Positions 9,354 to 22,900 of a stretch of DNA of 64,000 bases are shown in pieces (position 1 is the stretch's first letter; the number at the start of each line of letters is the position of its first letter). This stretch comes from Labyrinthula sp. Ha (Eukaryota; Sar; Bigyra; Labyrinthulida; Labyrinthulaceae). The notes under the pieces are model-generated. The model had not been told where the DNA came from, searched no databases, and worked only from the letters and a program-made list of their open reading frames with translations. The DNA lies in NCBI GenBank assembly GCA_015227615.1, contig JAALGZ010000006.1, positions 1,364,001 through 1,428,000 of the forward strand. The letters are read 5' to 3'. The translations under genes and the position numbers were made by a program.

Positions 9354-11474
9354 ATGCAAACTTCTCAACAACCATCAAAGGCTCTTCTTCAAATTGTCAA
9401 TTCCACTCCAAAGATAAAATCAAAATTAAACTACTTATCTCATTTCAATAGTCCTTCTTCTCTTGGTATATTTGCTGATACTTTGCACACGAATTCTGGA
9501 ACACTTTTAACAAAGTTAAACAACTACTTCAAAGAACAAGACACCGTTTCTCCTCAAGAAAACAAACTAACGCTTGGAATCCTTAGCTTAAACAAAAATT
9601 CTCCAAAATTTTCTCCATCGCTTATCTTCGATGACAAGTTTCCAACTTCAAGAATAGAATCTATTTTCAGCAGTATTGTTGCCCCTGAGAGTTCCTTACT
9701 ACTTAAAGAAAGTAACTCAACTTCACTTGAACTATCTGGAAATTTAATGGAAAGTCATCTAAACTTAGCAAAAAGTTTAAATTTTTCAAAATCAATCCAA
9801 ATTAGGGATCCTCAACTAGCTGACATGTCTTTTGAAGGTTTTATCAACTTTATCGGCGGATGTTCTCTAACGGTAAATTATGCTCCCACGGATGAGGAAG
9901 AGCTATTTGAACGTTTAATCAACATTGAACGTGATGTTGAATTTGTTGATAAACACTATGCCGAATTATTTGACATTGTATATAAAGGTGTAGATGTCTC
10001 TGCTGAAATCAAAAAGTATAGATTCCGAAGACCCAACAAGCCAAATATAGATAACTTAGATGAAGAACAAGCACAAAAATCTCTGAAGAGATATGAAGAC
10101 CGATTTCAGAAGTTTAACGGTTCCATTTTCACGGCTATTTCGAATTTATTAAATGGATCAAATGTTGGGGTGGAAGATCTGGGTGATGGTGTTGTCCGTT
10201 TAGTATCAGAAGAAGATGTGTTGGAACATATTCTAACAGATGAAGGTGCAAATTTGATTTCAGGTGACTCAAACCGGTTGCAAACTATTAGTTTGAATGA
10301 ATCACCCAAGGCAAAAAACAAAAAGAGCAAAAATGTACCTTTTCTGACCGTGTTTGAAGCTTACGAGCGATGGAGAACAAAGGGCGGAAAATCCCCAAAG
10401 AACGTACAGAACTGGCTGTTAGGCCAAGAAACTGCAGAAAAAAACTCAAGGTTGGTTTATCCGACTACTCATGTTGTTGAAGGTGACTTCTATGCTGTTT
10501 GCTCTCCACCTTTCAAATCACCTCAGCTAAGAGTTGGATTTCCTTTGAACCATGAAATAGTTGTAGAAAACTGTAATTCTGACTTCACAGAAATCATTTT
10601 CAAACTTGAGAATACTCCGAGCGAAATAAACATTGCTGACACTATTGAATCCCTGCTCATGGAGGAAAAAGAATTACATACTGTGCAGACTTTCGAAAAT
10701 GGACTAAGTGTTAAAATTCCAGCTTCGGTCGGAGTAAATATCAGTCAAGCCAATCAAACGGGTCTTACAAAGGTTCAGGCTACGAGTGAAGATGTTACCA
10801 AATGTGCTGAAGCAGCGAGCTCTCTATACCACGCTATGAAATTACTAGGCCAAGTGGCTCTTAGCATTGATGTACTTGAGTCTGGTCAGAGTAAAGTGTT
10901 TCTTAGAGAGATGCATCCCGTTTTTGACAATCAAGGCCTGAAAACAGCTGAAAGTGCTCATGATATTTTCTTGACTGAAGTTAGGTTATCTAAAAACATC
11001 CAAGAGGAATATAAAGGTCCAAAAGTAGTGTTCCCTTTTGAAGTAAAGATTGACCAGAAAATTGAAAATAAACTTAGTCTTGAAATAAATTTTTCTAATA
11101 GAACTAAAGAGGATGCTAGAAGAATTCTTGATAGACTAGCTGCCAACAATCAGTCGGCTGAGAAGGCTGTTATTGACTTGGACATGGTTAAACCCGTGGA
11201 TAGTTTTTCTGGTTTTCAAGAGTTCATAGAATCAGTTGCAAAAGCATACTACATGGTCGAAGAGAATAAAGTTGATGTGGAAAGCACTGAGCAGAGCCTT
11301 AGATTCACGTTCCTTTTCTGTGGGAAGCACTATATGGAATCTACAAAGAACCTGTATACAATAGTCACAGTGGATGCCAGTCAAGCAACTTGGCACCAGG
11401 ACTTTGACATGGTGCAGAAAGTAGTTAGAATATGTGGCGTCCTGCTAGACAAGACTGTAGAAATTCAAAACTAG
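9354..11474 (+). CDS. 706-aa protein of unknown family
   Basis: An intact ATG-to-TAG frame with no intron, and the second-longest frame in the window. I do not recognise the family. No signal peptide or membrane span is evident. The N-terminal third is Ser/Asn rich, the middle is charged with a basic Lys-rich patch around residues 320-327 (KAKNKKSKN) that could be a nuclear localisation signal, and the C-terminal half is acidic and looks globular (alternating hydrophobic strands and helices, residues about 380-700). Length and sustained amino-acid composition support it as a real gene. Nearest neighbours are the membrane protein at 12003 and a large gene-free region upstream; neither suggests a role. 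Confidence 0.8.
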   Translation: MQTSQQPSKALLQIVNSTPKIKSKLNYLSHFNSPSSLGIFADTLHTNSGTLLTKLNNYFKEQDTVSPQENKLTLGILSLNKNSPKFSPSLIFDDKFPTSRIESIFSSIVAPESSLLLKESNSTSLELSGNLMESHLNLAKSLNFSKSIQIRDPQLADMSFEGFINFIGGCSLTVNYAPTDEEELFERLINIERDVEFVDKHYAELFDIVYKGVDVSAEIKKYRFRRPNKPNIDNLDEEQAQKSLKRYEDRFQKFNGSIFTAISNLLNGSNVGVEDLGDGVVRLVSEEDVLEHILTDEGANLISGDSNRLQTISLNESPKAKNKKSKNVPFLTVFEAYERWRTKGGKSPKNVQNWLLGQETAEKNSRLVYPTTHVVEGDFYAVCSPPFKSPQLRVGFPLNHEIVVENCNSDFTEIIFKLENTPSEINIADTIESLLMEEKELHTVQTFENGLSVKIPASVGVNISQANQTGLTKVQATSEDVTKCAEAASSLYHAMKLLGQVALSIDVLESGQSKVFLREMHPVFDNQGLKTAESAHDIFLTEVRLSKNIQEEYKGPKVVFPFEVKIDQKIENKLSLEINFSNRTKEDARRILDRLAANNQSAEKAVIDLDMVKPVDSFSGFQEFIESVAKAYYMVEENKVDVESTEQSLRFTFLFCGKHYMESTKNLYTIVTVDASQATWHQDFDMVQKVVRICGVLLDKTVEIQN

Positions 11475-12002
11475 TTAAATGTTTCATTATGTACAGCTTT
11501 CGTCTAATCCTTATGAACATATATAAGAACACACAAAACTTGTGTGCACACCAAGAGTTTGCAAAAAACTTTGTGTACCACCCTTATTTGTAACACTCCG
11601 ATACTTTTCGATTTTGACCCGGCACTCGGCAATAAGTATTTTAAGAAACGGTCCCTCAACTGGCTTTTCTCGATAGTCTTGATTCTCAATTTTTTCCTTC
11701 AAAAAGCAAGAGTCTCGATTTATCTTGAACCACATGCTATACTTCCCTGCATGCACACTGTCACTGAAACCTAGTCCCAGACACTGAACTTAACACTTCA
11801 ATTCGAGAAGATAGACCTGCAACTTCTCGGATAAATGATTATGGAAAATCTGTATGGGAAATCTAGTGCGCACCGTTATAGTTATACCTGTACATAACCA
11901 AATAGAAAATAGTAACTGGCGCAAAATAGAAGAGAAGAAGTATCTTGCTAATACGGTTCCATCTGAAAAAGCTGTTGTGAAATAAAAATACAGGTTTCGG
12001 AA
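11475..12002. other. Gene-free spacer
   Basis: 528 bp between two same-strand genes. Overlapping short open frames occur on both strands at 11504-11774, but none has a convincing protein-like composition. The 3' end of the 706-aa gene and the promoter of the membrane-protein gene must be here. Confidence 0.45.
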
Positions 12003-13013
12003 ATGTTTGACCGAGTTTCAGTAACTGAGTGTGAACTACCTTTATTACCTTCTAGAAATAGTTCTGAATGTGATTCGTCTGTTTTTGAAGAGTTTGAAGT
12101 ATTCTCTCGAATATGGCAGGCATATTCTGTGATAAGTCACGGATTAATTCTTATTGCTGCAATGTATATTTTATGCTGCTACTTGAAAGACAACAAGGAA
12201 AAAGTGAAGATGGCCACTAATAGTTACAGTAGAAAATCAGCACAAAAAGAGTTTTCATTATTTTTTGCAAACGCAATGTTCTTTTTGTATACTATCGTTG
12301 GATTATTAACCAAAATTGCGCATGAAGCCAATGGATTTTCACTTTTATTTGAATTTACTTCTGCTCAGGGTAAAATTCAAGCTGGTTTACAAACAACTTC
12401 TATATTTTGTTTGTTCATGTCACAATTAAGTTTCTTACCTGTGATGAATAGTTTACTTGGATCTGATTTCTTTAACAAAGAGAATGAAAAAATATTCACC
12501 AGGTTATTAAAGTTCACAAAAAATTATTGTCATGTTGTTCACATTTCAACTCTAATACTCATTGTTTTTGAAAAACTAACTTATCCCTCTTTCTTAACAG
12601 TGTATTTTATCAGCTTTGTTTTTCCTTCTCTTACACAAGTTATACTTGTGGTATTTATTCTCAACAAGGTTATAGAAAATTTAAGAGAATTAAACAGGTT
12701 ATACAAAAAGATGGGAAAAAAAGATAAAAGAGCAAGAGTATACGTACTAACAAAAAAACTATACTCTTATAAAAGAATTGTAGTGTTTCAAAAACTCACA
12801 TATTTTTTTATAATAGGACCGCTTAGTTTTTCTCCATTAAATAAAATACTACAAGTACTACTTGCACACACTGTATCAGGAACAATCGTTTGGCTATCTA
12901 ATCTAAGTGTGGTTGCTTTATATAGTAAATATATTATTCCGGATAGTGATCAATGCATTTCTTATAAACAGGAGCTTGAAGCATTTAGGTTTCCAAAAAA
13001 ACCAACAATTTAA
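12003..13013 (+). CDS. Predicted seven-span membrane protein, unknown family
   Basis: The 336-aa ATG-initiated protein has seven hydrophobic segments, roughly at residues 39-62, 86-107, 124-144, 179-193, 198-222, 261-280 and 286-311, separated by short loops. Basic loops lie after span 1 (KDNKEKVK) and between spans 5 and 6 (a Lys-rich KKMGKKDKRAR stretch). That topology resembles a GPCR-like receptor with a long third cytoplasmic loop, but I see no diagnostic motif such as DRY or NPxxY, so the receptor assignment is only a suggestion. The N-terminal 35 residues are acidic and lack a signal peptide. No intron is needed. Confidence 0.75.
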   Translation: MFDRVSVTECELPLLPSRNSSECDSSVFEEFEVFSRIWQAYSVISHGLILIAAMYILCCYLKDNKEKVKMATNSYSRKSAQKEFSLFFANAMFFLYTIVGLLTKIAHEANGFSLLFEFTSAQGKIQAGLQTTSIFCLFMSQLSFLPVMNSLLGSDFFNKENEKIFTRLLKFTKNYCHVVHISTLILIVFEKLTYPSFLTVYFISFVFPSLTQVILVVFILNKVIENLRELNRLYKKMGKKDKRARVYVLTKKLYSYKRIVVFQKLTYFFIIGPLSFSPLNKILQVLLAHTVSGTIVWLSNLSVVALYSKYIIPDSDQCISYKQELEAFRFPKKPTI

Positions 13014-13220
13014 GATTATTAGTATAAATACGCAGTTTAAATATATAGATTCAGGGGTTAGTTTGTTAAAATTAAGTGCTATGTGTTTCTTGTTTGCATT
13101 GGTTGTAGCCTAAGAATTTTGCCGAGTGCATATTTTTCTCAAAAGAAATATAGGATATAATATAAAAAAATGTAAAGTTTTCACTGTTTTGAGAAAAAAA
13201 TGCTATTTAATGTTTATATA

Positions 13221-13454
13221 CTAAAGACCTCCTCTCATTCTTACCAACAAATGAAGAACTGCTTCGCTATTAATGTTATAGTCAGTAAGAGTTTTATTAT
13301 TTTCAAGCTCTTTACCGGCAGATATTAATCTCAGTTGGTCAGGAAATATTCCTTCTTTTTCATGTATTCTTCGCTTAACGTCGTGTATTGTCTCATAAGG
13401 GTTTACATCTAAACCAATTGTTTTCCCCGTCAGTGTCTTAATATAAATTTGCAT
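13221..13454 (-). CDS. Divergent ubiquitin-like protein (single unit)
   Basis: 77 codons encode one beta-grasp ubiquitin-like unit ending in RGG plus one extra Leu, the same one-residue tail as the polyubiquitin gene 3.2 kb away on the same strand. It keeps L8, I44, K6, K11, K27, K33, K48, R72 and the GG terminus, but K29 is Arg, K63 is Ser and V70 is Leu. R72 is what ubiquitin E1 prefers, whereas NEDD8/RUB has Ala there. Yet [10 protein letters not shown] and the AVLHL tail lean toward NEDD8 (KERVEEKEGI, SVLHL). It may be a diverged ubiquitin copy or a lineage-specific modifier. A TTATAAA box lies about 70 bp upstream of the ATG (13521-13527). Confidence 0.85.
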   Translation of the reverse strand: MQIYIKTLTGKTIGLDVNPYETIHDVKRRIHEKEGIFPDQLRLISAGKELENNKTLTDYNINSEAVLHLLVRMRGGL

Positions 13455-16400
13455 TTTGTTTAGTCTCCAAAATTATTCCTTGAGGAAATATGAAAATTGC
13501 TGAGAACAAAAACAGGTTCCTTTATAACCTTATCTCTCTTTGGTCGGTGTTAAATTCAAGTGTTTTCTTCTAACTCTTTGTAAGTGCAAGAAATGGCCGG
13601 TTTCTTAAGAGACCAAAACATACATTTAATTGGTGCAATTTAAGTAATCACACTATATACTCATGTAGTTTCATTAAGCAACACAAAGTTGGATTGATTT
13701 ATGAATACATGAAAATGTAGATTGTCTTGGTTATTGGTGGCGAGAAATGACAAAAACCTATGCTTATACTATTACATTTACCGTGTATATTTTACTTAGT
13801 TCAATAGGCTTACGGATAACTGAATGATGAAGAAAACAATACCAACATTGCATATTTTCGTTTCTCAAAGGTTTCAACAACTTTAAATCCTGTGCTTTGC
13901 AATCAAATATATCCTGGATGAAGAATAGACGTGAAAGTGAGATTTCATAAGCCGCCGAAAACATTGCTAGGCTGTTTGGGTATCATTGGGATATCGAAAA
14001 CTTTGAAAAATGTCAGTACAGACTGACATGTGTACATGATATATATTAGCACTTACGCAAGTAGAATGGGAAGAATAGAATCTATAAGAGGAGGGAAGTA
14101 AGATAAGTAAATGCAATGTTATCGTTTCTGTTTCTATATTGCAAATACCAGTTAATTTGACGTTCTGGCATAGTAAGCTGTATAACTTAGTGGGTTGCAG
14201 GTTGCGCCTCGAAAGTTTGTATAGTAATCATTTTTAGGGTAATAATTTGAAGACTTCTTTGCTTTATAGTGACTACTGTATGCTATCAACTAAAAGAACA
14301 GCAGCACCTTGTTATAACTTCTATATGTTCTGAGTATCGTGAAGAAATTGTAGCTAGCGAGAAAATTCTAAAAAGAGAATAATAATAGATGCCTTAGAGA
14401 AAGAGAAAGATTAAAAAAATAGTTCTGTTTTTTCCTTCTGTTGTTCTTTCCCTTACTTGAATTCAAGATGCTTGGGGATAAGAACTTGAAAGAAGCTTCC
14501 GCTGTTAAATACCACTGCGATGCACCACTGGGTTCTGAACGCGCCCTCTTTCTAAATGATTATGGCGAAACTTATTAGAAGGCTAACTTGGTCGAGCTCC
14601 ACTTTTTGAAAAAGAATAGGAATGATTAAAGTACTAAATTTCAAGATGTCCGTTTTGTCAATGTTAACACACAGCTGGTTACTCTGGTTCTGAACCAGTG
14701 ATGTTTCCTTGAGTGCTTGTAGAATCCGCAACCAGTTAACGGATTTGGAAAACTTGTTAATAATTATCTTATAATAGATTTGATTGTGATTATCAAAAAG
14801 AGAATTTGGATTTTAATTCTAATTAAGTGATTCTACTTTAATTCTGGTCATCAGTTGATTATTAACAGTCAAACAAAGTAATTTTAATAAGATTAAATAT
14901 TTATAACAAAAAAAACCTGTGCACGAATTCATTGATAAAACATTGACTAATCAAATTCGACACATATCAATATCTTACCTGGGGCTCCTCACGGAAGTGC
15001 ACAGCCTTGAGGGTAAACGGGATTATTCTCACAGATCATGGTTCAGGTATTTTGTGTTTTCGAAACTAGTCTTTCTTGAGATGTAATTAAGTAACCTTTA
15101 ACTGTACTGAACCTGCATTTAAATGTTGGTGGAGAAGGCTTAGCTTAATTATTGACAACCAAGAAATTGTCAATCCTAATTTTGTCTGCCAGCTGCTCTA
15201 CTGCTAAAATGTAACTTTAAGTCAATTGAGTAGACAGAAGTATTAACCATTCATGCTCCAAATTCAAATGAGAGCTTCTTAGGTTCATAGAAGTACAGTA
15301 GCAACTGCAGACATTAATTTAAAGAAAATTTTTCTTAAGAGAATTTTGGCAATTTTCTGTGAAACAACAACTATACTGTCCCAAAGATAACAACTATACA
15401 GCAGTGTATCAAGAGAGAAACATCTAGCTCGTGCTTAGAGAAAATAAGTTGAACAAGAGGTCACAGAATCGTCCATGTAGAAATTAAACTAAACAACAAA
15501 AAGGAAAAGACACCAATGGGAGCGTCTTTGTAATTAGTATTGTAACCTATTCGAAAGGTAAACTTTGTTGAAGACTATTGCTGTTGTTTGACCAAAGCAT
15601 GGAGAATTAGTTCTTGTGCGAAAACAAGGCGTTCTAGTAGAAAGCGGGATGTCTCATTTGGAGGTATTCAACCTGAAAAACTTAGTCTTAACTTCTTCGT
15701 GACCAAGCCTCAATAAAGAAAACAGCCAAAGAAAACCATTATGTCATAAGAAAATTCTTGACAGCAACAATGCTCATGTACCCATTAAGACCATATAAAC
15801 AATTATGTTGTAATTCATGAACTAGGAAACCCAGCTACAGGGCGAAGAACCTCATTGACCGTTTTGCTTCAACGAAAGTTTGAGCTCTGACTACTTAGTA
15901 TTAGTTGAAATTGCAGACAGTCACTCTACGGAGTCAGTATATGCAGATGCCAGAGGCCACAATAATCACTTTCTCTGTTAAACAGGAATGGCTTATATTT
16001 TCATAAGCTCGAAGTAAAGCTTTTTGCATTATTGTTGGCGGTTGCTGCTGCACAAAAAGCAACAAAACAAGTTCGGACTTTGATTTAGAAGAATATTGCG
16101 TCAACGTAAAAGAAGGAAACAAAACTGAAATAACATGCGAAGCCAACTTTCACATGCGACTATCTGCAATCGAAGCATTGAGAGCCGGAACAGATCCCTT
16201 TCGCAGTGATTGGTACACAACCATGCTGTAGCCCAATCCAGTTAATATAATTAATTAAAAAAGTCCATGTACCTGGAAAACTTCAGTTTAAATATTATTC
16301 GAATTGTGGCAGTGTAATCAGATTAATTAAAGAAAGTATGACTGCTCTATTCTGTCAAGTTGTGACATAATTATATGCTTAAAAGGAATATAGGGTGCAT

Positions 16401-16632
16401 GAATTATAGTACACAATTTTTTCACAACAGGTTTCACTGGCTTTGTCAAAAGGCGAGCAACACTTCTTTGATTCCATTAAGATAATTTCTTTCTTACATT
16501 TTGTACAGTTGACACGAATCTTTCTCTGACTCTGCTTGTGAAGGAAGAATACATCGAAGCTGCAGAAAAATGTACAAGATAGCCTTTTATTTATTAAACG
16601 AAACTCGAGAGTCTCCTCAAAATAGTCAGTTC
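13455..16632. other. 3.2-kb interval without a recognisable gene
   Basis: AT-rich, between the two ubiquitin-family genes. I found no credible ORF or RNA gene. One candidate AT-rich inverted-repeat element (14756-14866) lies within it. Confidence 0.5.
14756..14866. repeat. Candidate AT-rich inverted-repeat element, copy 1
   Basis: Starts GTTAATAATTATC and ends GTTGATTATTAAC, so the ends are imperfect inverted repeats about 111 bp apart. The right end (TTTAATTCTGGTCATCAGTTGATTATTAAC region) resembles the right end of 35392-35508. A small nonautonomous DNA transposon is possible, but AT-richness makes chance similarity a real concern. Confidence 0.3.
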
Positions 16633-18469
<1,837 letters not shown>

Positions 18470-19958
18470 TTACTTCAATGACTTGGAGTTTTCTTCCAAA
18501 AAGGCAACAATGTCCTTTTCAGTTCTTCCACCGTTGTAGTCAACAATCTCATCACTGTCAGCAGGGAAAAACTTTAGAGTTGGGAAGCCACTAATTGGAA
18601 CCCTAGCTACTTCATTGGCAGTAGCATCCAATTTGGCAATTATTACTGAGCTCTTGTCCTTGAAGTGTTCCGCTACTTTCTCGTACTCAGGAGCAAGCTT
18701 CTTACAATGTCCTAACAAATAAAAATAAAACTTGTACATACCACACCACGGAGCGTAGAACTCAACCAATACATCTGTTCCAGGTTTATTCACTTGCTCT
18801 TCAAAATCTTTTCCAACAAATATCTTAACGTTTTCTTTCGCCTGATCTTCCTCACTCAATGGTTCTTCAGACTTCAAATCCTGTAACGCTTCCCCAGCAA
18901 TATACTGTTCTACAAAAGCTCTGACGCCAGCCTCAGTGAGCTCAACGGCCTCTTTAGCTTTAAACTTGTCAACCCCACCTTGTTTCATGTGAGCAATTCT
19001 CACTGTAGGAACTTCGTTACCTTTAACGCCAAAGAAATCGACGATTCTTGTTTGGGTCTTAGGAACAGTCATGAACATAAATTTTGTGCTATGAGCCTCG
19101 TCCCGTGCAACAGGTCTAACGGCGTCTGCGATTTTTTTTCCCTCGTCTTCACTTTCTACAAAGAGAAGTACGTGCTCCCTAATTGAACCACTAAAAACTT
19201 TTCCAGCTATTTCTTGGCTAAATGGAATCACTGAGGGTAGAAGATTGCTATCAATAAAAGCTTTCAGAGCTGCCTGATCCACTAAATTACCACTAAATTC
19301 TGCTTTTCCATCATCAAACTGTTGAAAAATTGTAACTTTAGGTTCCACTCCTTCTTTGTACTCAACCGCATATGGAGTAGAATCATCACCTTTCGCAATT
19401 GCAATAAAGGCTTGAGCTTCTTCTGAACTCTCGCTAGGGAAAATTCCATGAGCAACTGCATCAGCCTCCTTCTTAAACTCTTCCAATTCATCAGCTGTAG
19501 TTACAGTTTTTGCAGGAGGGCCGGTTTTCTTTGCAACCTATATATGATTAATATTACAGGGCTTACCCATGAAATGATAGTTTTCTCGTCCCTTCCACCA
19601 GTATACTCCATGACTTTACCGTCAACAAACCATTTTAACGTTGGAAAGCCCTTCACCCCAAACTCACCTGCTAGATCTTTTTCAGCTGTAGCATCAATTT
19701 TCGCAATAACAACATTTGGATGGGTTTCTTTTAGCGCGGTAGCAGCTTTTTCATATTCCGGAGCAAGCTTTTTACAGTGTCCTAAACTAAGAGAATAAAC
19801 AAAAAGGTACCGCACCAAGGTGCATAAAACTCAGCAAGGACGAACTCGTTTCCCTCTACAGTTTTGTGAAAGTTTTCTTGAGTCAGTACAGCAACATCAG
19901 ATCCTAGGATCGGTGCAACAAGAAAGCTTGTAAGCGCGATGAGATTTTGAAGTTTCAT
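18470..19958 (-). CDS. Protein disulfide isomerase, four exons
   Basis: ER-lumen enzyme that forms and shuffles disulfides. Exons are 19811-19958, 19567-19781, 18742-19537 and 18470-18711, joined across 29-, 29- and 30-nt GT-AG introns to give 466 aa. An N-terminal signal peptide ([20 protein letters not shown]) precedes an a-b-b'-a' layout with two thioredoxin-type active sites, W-C-G-H-C at residues 48-52 and 385-389. Introns 1 and 3 interrupt exactly the same point, after the first base of the Gly codon, in both active sites. The protein ends NSKSLK with no KDEL/HDEL-type retrieval signal, and I could not find an alternative 3' exon that supplies one. Length is a little short of the usual 490-510 aa, partly from the missing acidic tail. 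Confidence 0.95.
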
Positions 19959-22900
19959 CTTTTTTTTTATTTACTTTTTTCTTGACAACTGGCAAGTGCA
20001 ACGGACAAGATTTTCTTGCTGACGTGGCATAAGTAGAAGCCGTTAACCATTCTCATTAGCTGAAAACAATACCCGCATACTTTTGATATATATTAGCAGT
20101 GGTACTGAAGTATACCAGTGCTCCATATAAAGCAAAACAATAGTTTCCCATAAATCACTAGAGCTTCCTTAAAATTTAGGCCTTAGTATAAGCGCGTGAT
20201 GAAGCATATCTATACTCATTCTACAGGTTAATGTTGCCAGTCTCTAATTGGTGTTGCCACAACGTTAGATAGATTATTAACATGAGTTTAGTTATAAATA
20301 ATGTCCTCGGACTCTTGGAATAGGTATATAACTTTAGTATTTCAATAATTTATATGTTTTTTTAGCCAAGAAACAAGTCCCATATTTAACTCAAGGATAG
20401 TTTTACCAGATCCAAACTATCAAAAGCACATTTTCATAGAGTACTGAATGGTCTTTGGAAGTTCTTGTGTAGATATCAAAAACTTAAATTCTTGCAATAC
20501 AACTAAAAAATGTATTCTTAATTAATATTTTATACATTTTCTTGTATAATTGCAACACACTAACTTTGTGGAAAGAAAATAACCTAGTGATAATGCGGAG
20601 ACAGTTTTGTTTTTTGTTCCCTTCAGCACATGTGGCAAAGCCATTCGTTGGGATAGTTATTTCAAAAATAGTACAAAATTGATAGAAGTATTAAAACTGT
20701 TACGCGTTTTCACTTCAATATCATGTTTATTCTGCCTCTATTCTTAAACTGTTGGTATATCTTAGCATCAAGCTTCCCTTATATGAAAAAATATTTTTGC
20801 CTTATTTCAGATCAACAGGTTTAGTGAGCTGAGCCAAGACTGTATAGTGACATCGTTTGGTGATTTATTAGGTCAGCAGTAACCATTAAATCTGTTATAG
20901 GATATCCACCTCTCAATGTGGAAATACCGGGATATTTTGTTGTCGAATCATGAAAATTCGCAATGGTAACAAGCACCCGCAAAAAGTTATGCCTAATTTA
21001 ATAATATTTAATAGATTTTGGAAATAATTAACCTGTTTATATAGGGATTTATTTTTATTTGTAATATAGTTCTATCACTGCGTTGGGAATTACGTTCCCA
21101 TACGGTTACTATGGTATGAATTAAGCCTCAAGTCCTTCAGGATCAATATGCAATAGCTTTCTGGCAACATTAAATATCAAGGTTTTCCTGGCACCTGATA
21201 AATTATGCCAACTGAAAATATTTTGCACTAATACTACAAATAAACAAAATGCTCACCAATACTTTAAACTTAGCATTAGTGGAAAATGAAAGTCGTCGAA
21301 GAAACACATATTTAATCAACCTAAACTTTTTATAGATAAAAAACAAAGCTATAGTCTAAGCAGTATAAATATACAAATAATAGTGAAGCACACGAGTTAT
21401 TCACGGAATTACTGATAGAGATACCTTCAACACAAATAAAATAGCATAGTGCACGTACCTGATGCTGTTTTCACTAGAGTACGATCCTGGATATTAAATC
21501 ATTTTTAACACTTTCTACCCAGTTCTGAGCTATGTAAAGATACGAGCTGCTAAGCTCTATCCTTAATTGAGCAAACATTTTTGCTTTTGCACACAAGTAA
21601 ATAATAATATAGGTAACTGTTTTTGTAACAAGTGAGCACAGGAAAACATGCTTCTGCTACGGAGGAAAACCCGGGTCCAGAGGATGGAGCGCTATAAGAA
21701 TCTATTAAATCAGATGACTAAAACTTCTAAAAGATTAGTTGGAGTCAAGATATATCCTGTAAAGTGTACATGTCTTTTTTATTTCTTTGTTCGAATATCC
21801 CAGCCTGGTAAAGATTGGACACTGTTAAAGGTATTTATGAGGCAGCGAGGCCTTATTTTAAATTTTGAATGAGTTTAATAAAAAAGTATCATTTTTCAGT
21901 TCACGATCGTTTTTCAAAAAAGTGGGGAAGATTTTTTTACCCGAGCTCCGAACATTCCTTTTTTCTTGGATATGACATAAAGTTTGCATGTGAAAATAAC
22001 CCCAGACTAGACATGGGCTTCAGTTATAAAACATGATGATACAGGTAAAACTGTGCTCCTGGCACATGTACAGAATGAATGAATGATGAAAACAAAGGTA
22101 TCTCAATTCATGCTTCAAGTAGAATTAATGAGTTCTTTGTCTTAAATTTAACTAATGGACCCATTTAAGGAGGAATTTGTTATGGAAATTAATATAAAAT
22201 ATCAATAACTAGGTTATCATTCTTTTCTTACCAAATAATGATCATTTTTATGGGATTCAAGATGTAAATACATAGAAATGATCACCTTCTAATAATTTAG
22301 GACTCTTATTAGTAAGGTTACAAACTATTGATTGAGTGAACTAGCCAAGTACATAAATAAAAATTAGAAGAAAATAAAATAACTTAAATAACTGAGAAAA
22401 ACTAAATGAAATTAACAAGAGAGCTGGATCCCGAAAAAATAGATATGCCTCTAATAATATAGTACGGGAACTTAGTAGTGCTAGATCACTTGTATCATCT
22501 CATTAAAAGTATGAATTAAGTTTGTTTCGCTCATTGCGCACTTAATTGGTTTGTCTAAACTATTATCTTGATCAGAATATAAGAGGTAAGGTATCAGGGA
22601 AATAAAAAGCCAGGAACTCGAATTCAAATTAGCTAGTGTAAGCAACATGCTAAAGGAGTAGTTAACTCCTTGCTAAAACAGGAAACGATGTGACTTAGCT
22701 AATTGGTCATCTCCTACATTCTAGACTACTTAACAAGAGGGAAGAATTTTTGTATTTAACACCGATAATGTAGAGATTGTGGCTTTACTGTATGCCTATA
22801 GAAAACTTAAAAAATGTATGTGTTATTGGGAACACAATAATAATAGATGGACGTAAATTTACAGGTAATTGGGTTATTAATATGCCTTGAGGTTTGTTCA

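Noticed and set aside
13221-13454. Calling the ubiquitin-like gene NEDD8
   Set aside because: R72 and the ubiquitin-type N-terminus argue against it, although two segments lean that way; left as unassigned.
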